From Limiplasma sp045538465 (GTDB taxonomy: Bacteria > Bacillota > Clostridia > Christensenellales > Aristaeellaceae): a stretch of 9,580 nt of DNA. The position numbers and the translations under genes are program-made. Shown here piece after piece: positions 5,977-9,580 of this stretch. The stretch spans positions 1 through 9,580 of the forward strand of contig JAZSRK010000165.1 in NCBI GenBank assembly GCA_045538465.1, written 5' to 3'. Below the pieces are notes generated by a model. It had not been told where the DNA came from and did no database searches. It worked only from the letters and a program-made list of their open reading frames with translations. Within the stretch, counting starts at the first letter, position 1; every line of letters starts with the position of its first letter.

Positions 5977-6076
5977 TTTCTTTCATCCTTTCCAAAAGTA
6001 CAGTCATGAAGAAGACCCTTTTCTTTCTCTTCAGAGAAAACACCGACGCCTTCATGACATCCTTTGGTAAAGGGCT
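5977..6076 (-). ncRNA. Structured 5' leader of ECF gene (candidate cis-regulatory RNA)
   Basis: About 100 nt from the predicted transcription start to the ECF start codon. GTCATGAAG (6058-6050) pairs perfectly with CTTCATGAC (6011-6003) over 9 bp. Inside it TTTCTC (6039-6034) pairs with GAGAAA (6029-6024), with TGAA as a tetraloop. The internal loop between the two stems is asymmetric: GCGTCGGTGT on the 5' side and GAAAAGGGTCTT on the 3' side. Upstream, CATCC and GGATG can form a further small stem. Leaders of ECF S-component genes are often vitamin riboswitches. I could not match this one to TPP, FMN, THF, cobalamin or preQ1 consensus from memory. Confidence 0.45.
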
Positions 6077-6082
6077 GGATGC

Positions 6083-6111
6083 ATTGTATCATATTTATAC
6101 AGCAGGGTAAA
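6083..6111 (-). promoter_or_regulatory. Promoter of minus-strand operon
   Basis: On the minus strand TTTACC (6111-6106), a 17-bp spacer, and TGATACAAT carrying the -10 TACAAT (6088-6083) with an extended TG. The -10 matches sigma-70/SigA consensus at 5 of 6 and the -35 at 4 of 6. Transcription would start near 6076, giving a ~100-nt leader. Confidence 0.7.
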
Positions 6112-6165
6112 GAGCCAAAGCAGCGAATATGCACCGGAAATGGCGTTTTCTCCTGCAATCCCCGC

Positions 6166-6194
6166 TTGACAGCACCCATGTCGAATGATAGACT
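6166..6194 (+). promoter_or_regulatory. Promoter of rightward operon
   Basis: TTGACA (6166-6171, perfect -35), a 17-bp spacer, and TGATAGACT carrying TAGACT (6189-6194, 4 of 6) with extended TG. Transcription would start near 6201, about 90 nt before the first gene. It diverges from the minus promoter, with 54 bp between the two -35 boxes. Confidence 0.72.
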
Positions 6195-6291
6195 TTTTAT
6201 GGAGGGAAAACTCGTTTTAACCTATATTCTACACTGCGCTGCCTGTGTAATGGCGGCTATTTGTTCCCCTTTTGTAAAGGAGCTTTTTTCA

Positions 6292-6696
6292 ATGACTTTT
6301 TTCGACCCTGAAACCGGCCGCCTTTGCTTTGAGGACGGTTTGTGTCTGGAAGGCGGCATGGATGTGCGCGAGATCGACCCCCATCTGCGCTACACCGGCC
6401 CGCACGAGGCGGTGTACTGCCTGCCCGGTCTATTGGTGGAAGGAGGCAGGCTGGGTGCCGCTTGCACCGTGGACGAAGCCGGTCTGCATACGGTGCGGCT
6501 CACAGTGGCTTCGGTCACCGGGCGGCAGCAGACCCCCGGCGAGCGCCAGCGTGCCTTTTTGTTTGAGCGCTTCCGTTTGAGCGACCCCTGCCCCGACACG
6601 CTGCAAACGGTGCGTATCAAGGCTGCCTTTGGCAAGCTAACTTTGTATACCGACCCGGTGACCGGGCAAGCCGGTGCGCTGTTGGAGTACCGGTGA
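6292..6696 (+). CDS. Hypothetical protein, DPxTG at both ends
   Basis: A 134-aa protein with no signal peptide or membrane segment, so probably cytosolic. It opens MTFFDPETGRLCFEDG and ends with a FGKLTLYTDPVTGQAGALLEYR-type strand pair, giving a DPxTG motif at 5-9 and again at 121-125. The alternation of short hydrophobic strands and glycines suggests a mostly beta fold. Small proteins with this opening and a closing FG-x-L-x(3)-DP-x-TG-x-A run remind me of immunity-like or cassette-borne proteins in other bacteria, but that is recollection, not a family match. An in-frame frame extends upstream to 6064; ATG at 6292 is chosen because AAAGGAG lies 9 nt before it and the promoter start (~6201) leaves little room for earlier starts. 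A small CCTTT-TGT-AAAGG hairpin (6268-6280) would cover the ribosome binding site. It is the first gene of a three-gene operon. Confidence 0.75.
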   Translation: MTFFDPETGRLCFEDGLCLEGGMDVREIDPHLRYTGPHEAVYCLPGLLVEGGRLGAACTVDEAGLHTVRLTVASVTGRQQTPGERQRAFLFERFRLSDPCPDTLQTVRIKAAFGKLTLYTDPVTGQAGALLEYR

Positions 6697-6744
6697 CCCT
6701 ATACACCCGTCTTTTCCTATTCCAAAACGCTTGGAGGAGTTTTT

Positions 6745-7332
6745 ATGGCCATTATTCTTGCGCCCATCATGCGGGATTATCTCATCCGCTTTCAGCAGAC
6801 TGCCATCAAAGAGACCGGCCGCCGTCCGCTTACCTATCTGCGCGCCCCCATGGACGAAAAACTGGTGATCGCAGGATGTCAGCGCCCGGGTTTCGCCTTT
6901 TGGCAGCCCATCGCATGGACTGATAACAAGGCTCCTTTGGGCAAGCACGCAGATGCATTTCACGACAGCATCCAGCAATATGTGTCCATGTGCCAGTTTT
7001 TAGAGATCCGCTTCCGTCTGCCGGTGGCGCATATGGGCAGCCCGCTCAGCTTTTTGTACGGGCGCACCTTTGAGACCTACCGCAACACCGAATCGTCGCC
7101 TCCCAGCCGCGCCTTTGAGGAGGCCTACCTGCAAAACCAGAACAACCCAGACTTGCCCTTGGGTTTTTGCATGGCGCAAAGCTGCGATGGCGGCGAGCCC
7201 CTGCTGCTGATGCTCCGGGCCGAGGATGGTCAGTCGTACATTCTGCGCCCCGAACGGGATGTGGAGCCTCTGTACCTGAAGATCACCATCGACAGGCTGT
7301 TGCCCAAGCTGCAATTCGTATACGATCTCTAA
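6745..7332 (+). CDS. Hypothetical protein, possibly Syd/SUKH-like
   Basis: A 195-aa cytosolic protein, preceded by GGAGGAG five bases before the ATG and 48 bp after the first gene. No family is certain. The order of features resembles Syd (the SecY-interacting protein, 181 aa in E. coli, a member of the SUKH superfamily): an N-terminal helix (10-24) followed by GRRPLTY, FWQPIAW (52-58) where Syd has YWQP, a helix with FHDSIQQYV (72-80), a strand pair around FLYGRTFETYRN (103-114), LPLGFCMAQ (137-145) where Syd has LPPTLFIAT, then DGQSYILRPE (161-170) and a closing helix IDRLLPKLQF (182-191). SUKH proteins outside Proteobacteria are often immunity proteins of polymorphic toxins. This is pattern reading by eye, and a profile search could overturn it. 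Confidence 0.72.
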   Translation: MAIILAPIMRDYLIRFQQTAIKETGRRPLTYLRAPMDEKLVIAGCQRPGFAFWQPIAWTDNKAPLGKHADAFHDSIQQYVSMCQFLEIRFRLPVAHMGSPLSFLYGRTFETYRNTESSPPSRAFEEAYLQNQNNPDLPLGFCMAQSCDGGEPLLLMLRAEDGQSYILRPERDVEPLYLKITIDRLLPKLQFVYDL

Positions 7333-7372
7333 GGTCTTCTGTGGCTTATCAACGCAGAAAGGAGACCGCACC

Positions 7373-9580
7373 ATGAACAGAAAACCACAGGGCATCATCA
7401 GCTATGCGGGGTTGGATGTATCCACCCTGTTGGCGGGCGCCCGCCTGATGTTTACCAACCCGGATGAGCACCTGCCCCGGCGCTTTGCTTCGCTGATGCC
7501 CCTGTTCCCTATGGAGCTGATACAGTCCATGCCCTTTGTGGGCGTGGCGCAGCCCGGCCAGAACGTAGCCCCGGGCGGTTTTTCCATCGACCCGGCAGAG
7601 TACCATTGCATGCTGCACGAGCAAATGCCCAGGTTGTACGTAGGCGACAATCTTGTGCGCAACACCGATGCGGAGGGCGTTTTTCACGGCCGCGGCGTAG
7701 TAACGGTGGATGAAGCGTGGACGACCTGCTTTCCCCAGTACCAGCCCTTTGCAGGCGAGCGGCTCGTCATTTACCCCATGGGCGGCGGTGCACAGGCAGT
7801 CGCCGTGCCGCAAAGCCTGTACCCCAGAGCCGCCGGGCTTTTGCGGCAAGCGGAGACCGCCCTTGGCGTTACCCGCCGCTGCCACGACTATGCCCATTAT
7901 GTTTACCAGCGCATCCGTGCCGGACAGGCCTTTGATGCTGACCAATACGAAAACGACTATCTGGCTGCTTTCGACCTGCAGCCGGTGACCATATCCCAAA
8001 GCGATCTGGGACGGATGATGCAGGATATTTCCATGCTGCGCAACGCCCGGGAAGGCGGCGAGAGCGACGGGCTCTACACCGAAAACGCCAAGCGTGCCGA
8101 GCATATTCTGCAATATGTGCCCGGGCTGTACGCCTGCGATGTATTTGAGGATACGCCCACCACCCGCTATACCTCCCGGCTTTTGCAGCCCATGTGGGAG
8201 GATGGCTTTGTAAGCGATCTATGGATCCCCTATGCGGATGCCGCCGCTTACGCTGCCGCTGACCGCCAGACGCTGGATATGACCGCCCTGTGCGATGGCT
8301 TCCAGCTGGCCCCGGTGTACGACCCGCAGACCCGCGGGGGACGGTACCCCGACAAGGTGCGTGTGGTGATCGTGCGGGAGAAGGACTTGCGCCTGCGCAT
8401 CGCCGAGACCCTGAACAACCCGGCCTACGGCAGCGGCATGAGCCCCGCAGGTTCCATCAATCGGCTGGTTTACCTGCCCAACAGCAAGGAAATGCTGCGT
8501 CAGGGCAAACTAATGCAGGAGGAGAACCACTTCCACTGTGAAAACACCGCCGTGCCGCCAGCCCGGTACCGCAGCATGCTCACCATGGCTGCCTTGCAGG
8601 AAAGCAAGGGTCGGTTGGTGGATGCCCTCTACCGGCGGGAATCGGTGCTGAGCGAGGTGCGGGATACCCAGCCCGACCACGACCGGCTGCATGTTTTGAT
8701 GAACCAGCCTGTTGAGGCGCTGGAAAGCCGCTTGCAGCAGCATGAAAAAGCCCAGCTCAGCGGCTACGATGCCGATATCGATTACCTGCGCCGCATGGGC
8801 ATGGAGCGGGAATGGAAGCCGGGGCCCAAGAAGCAGAAGACTTTCCGCTTTGCCCCCGACAATCTAAGGCAAACCAGCATCGAAAGCGGTTTTGCCATGC
8901 GTGCCGCTCTATTGCGTTATTCGTGGGATGCGCTGGCTTTGCCCCCGCAGGAGCCCACCGCCCCTCCGGAGGAGACCGCCGCTGTTTTGCCGGATGACGA
9001 GACCCAATGGCTGGACTATACCGAGGAGCTGACCCACTCCGTTTTGCCGGAGCAGCCGCCCCTATGGCTGGAAGCTGCCGATGCCCGTTACCTGACCACT
9101 GATGTGGGCGGCCTGTACCCCACCGATGAAGAACTGAGCCAAGGCAGCGTGCAGCCCACAGCCAGCCCCGCTGCGGAGGATGTGCCTTCGCCGGCCGAGG
9201 AACCAAAGCCCAAGAAGCCGTCCAAGGTGCAAAAGAGCGGTAGGGCTGCCAAAGCTGAGAAAGCCAAGAAAGCCGCCAAGAGCACCGACCGCCGCTTTAG
9301 CGAAGAAGAGCTGATGGAGCGGCAGGTGCATCTGGATCTATCAGCAGCGGAGCCAACACCAGTGGCTGCTTCTCAGCCGGATGGCGCAGAGGCTGCCTCG
9401 ACCCATGAGGAGCCTGCGCCCCAAGCTGCACCTGCTGCCCAACCAGCCCCCGCAAGCAGCGAAGATGTGCCCGCTGCTCGACCGGAGACCCCCGAAGCCC
9501 CCATCCCGCAGGAGGTTCCTGCCAAACCTGCCAAGGCCAGCAAGGGCAAGCCCGCCCCCAAGGCCGCTGCCCCCCAAGCC
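7373..9580 (+). CDS. Large uncharacterised protein, Pro/Ala-rich tail, 3' end off window
   Basis: The frame is open from ATG (7373) to the window edge: 736 codons without a stop, so the C-terminus is missing. AAAGGAG lies eight bases before the start, 40 bp after the second gene. It begins MNRKPQGIISYAGLDVSTLL, with no signal peptide or membrane helix seen, so it is probably cytosolic. Residues 1 to ~522 look globular with several Trp and Cys residues; blocks such as FAGERLVIYPMGGG (127-140), YDPQTRGGRYPDKVRVVIVR (318-337) and SPAGSINRLVYLPNSKEM (357-374) stand out, but I recognise no family. From ~523 the chain becomes rich in Pro, Ala and Glu, broken by a short ordered-looking part (~540-592). 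Two Lys/Ala blocks resemble histone H1 tails: AAKAEKAKKAAK (about 626-637) and AKPAKASKGKPAPKAAA near the edge. A further domain may follow beyond the window. Function unknown. Confidence 0.82.
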   Translation, partial: MNRKPQGIISYAGLDVSTLLAGARLMFTNPDEHLPRRFASLMPLFPMELIQSMPFVGVAQPGQNVAPGGFSIDPAEYHCMLHEQMPRLYVGDNLVRNTDAEGVFHGRGVVTVDEAWTTCFPQYQPFAGERLVIYPMGGGAQAVAVPQSLYPRAAGLLRQAETALGVTRRCHDYAHYVYQRIRAGQAFDADQYENDYLAAFDLQPVTISQSDLGRMMQDISMLRNAREGGESDGLYTENAKRAEHILQYVPGLYACDVFEDTPTTRYTSRLLQPMWEDGFVSDLWIPYADAAAYAAADRQTLDMTALCDGFQLAPVYDPQTRGGRYPDKVRVVIVREKDLRLRIAETLNNPAYGSGMSPAGSINRLVYLPNSKEMLRQGKLMQEENHFHCENTAVPPARYRSMLTMAALQESKGRLVDALYRRESVLSEVRDTQPDHDRLHVLMNQPVEALESRLQQHEKAQLSGYDADIDYLRRMGMEREWKPGPKKQKTFRFAPDNLRQTSIESGFAMRAALLRYSWDALALPPQEPTAPPEETAAVLPDDETQWLDYTEELTHSVLPEQPPLWLEAADARYLTTDVGGLYPTDEELSQGSVQPTASPAAEDVPSPAEEPKPKKPSKVQKSGRAAKAEKAKKAAKSTDRRFSEEELMERQVHLDLSAAEPTPVAASQPDGAEAASTHEEPAPQAAPAAQPAPASSEDVPAARPETPEAPIPQEVPAKPAKASKGKPAPKAAAPQA

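Noticed and set aside
5693..6055. Leader ORF starting in the ECF leader RNA (minus strand, 120 codons)
   Set aside because: It overlaps the ECF gene out of frame, has no clear ribosome binding site, and its start lies in the leader's stem.
7349..8113. Minus-strand 254-codon frame within the large plus-strand gene
   Set aside because: The plus frame is open for 736 codons with a good start signal. This is its antisense shadow.

Overview
The window looks like chromosomal DNA of a GC-rich gut Clostridia species of the Faecalibacterium / Gemmiger / Subdoligranulum type (Oscillospiraceae). This rests on the Firmicute-style AAGGAGG ribosome binding sites, the C_GCAxxG_C_C / Mrp / DUF3842 gene set, and the short palindromic repeats built on CTCTCCCTCTGGGAGAG and CTCAGTCAGGC cores. 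The genus is an inference from these traits, not a database match.

Layout. Positions 1-1086 carry no convincing gene. They are a mosaic of short palindromic repeats: at least four copies of one family, two copies of a second, a duplicated hairpin, a 26-bp perfect palindrome, and a ~140-bp imperfect inverted repeat that looks like a small non-autonomous element. Positions 1087-5976 are a compact minus-strand array, in transcription order: ECF transporter S component, P-loop (uridine-kinase-like) kinase, DUF3842 protein, Mrp/NBP35-type ATPase, C_GCAxxG_C_C cysteine protein, and two different calcineurin-like metallophosphoesterases. Several junctions overlap (GTGA, TGATG, ATGA), which suggests translational coupling. 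An 89-bp gap separates the DUF3842 gene from mrp. The last gene takes its stop codon from a repeat copy whose hairpin may end transcription.

Positions 5977-6291 form a divergent control region. A minus promoter (TTTACC-17-TACAAT) drives a ~100-nt leader with a 9-bp perfect long-range stem before the ECF gene. A plus promoter (TTGACA-17-TAGACT, extended -10) drives the rightward genes.

Positions 6292-9580 hold three rightward genes that look like one operon: a 134-aa protein with DPxTG motifs near both ends, a 195-aa protein whose pattern resembles the Syd/SUKH fold, and a large cytosolic protein of at least 736 aa that runs off the window. The large protein has a ~520-residue unrecognised region and a long Pro/Ala/Glu tail with histone-H1-like Lys/Ala blocks. 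I recognise no named family with confidence in these three genes, and they are the best candidate for something undescribed. The minus-strand genes suggest vitamin or cofactor uptake and iron-sulfur/redox upkeep plus phosphoesterases, but nothing shows them to be one pathway.
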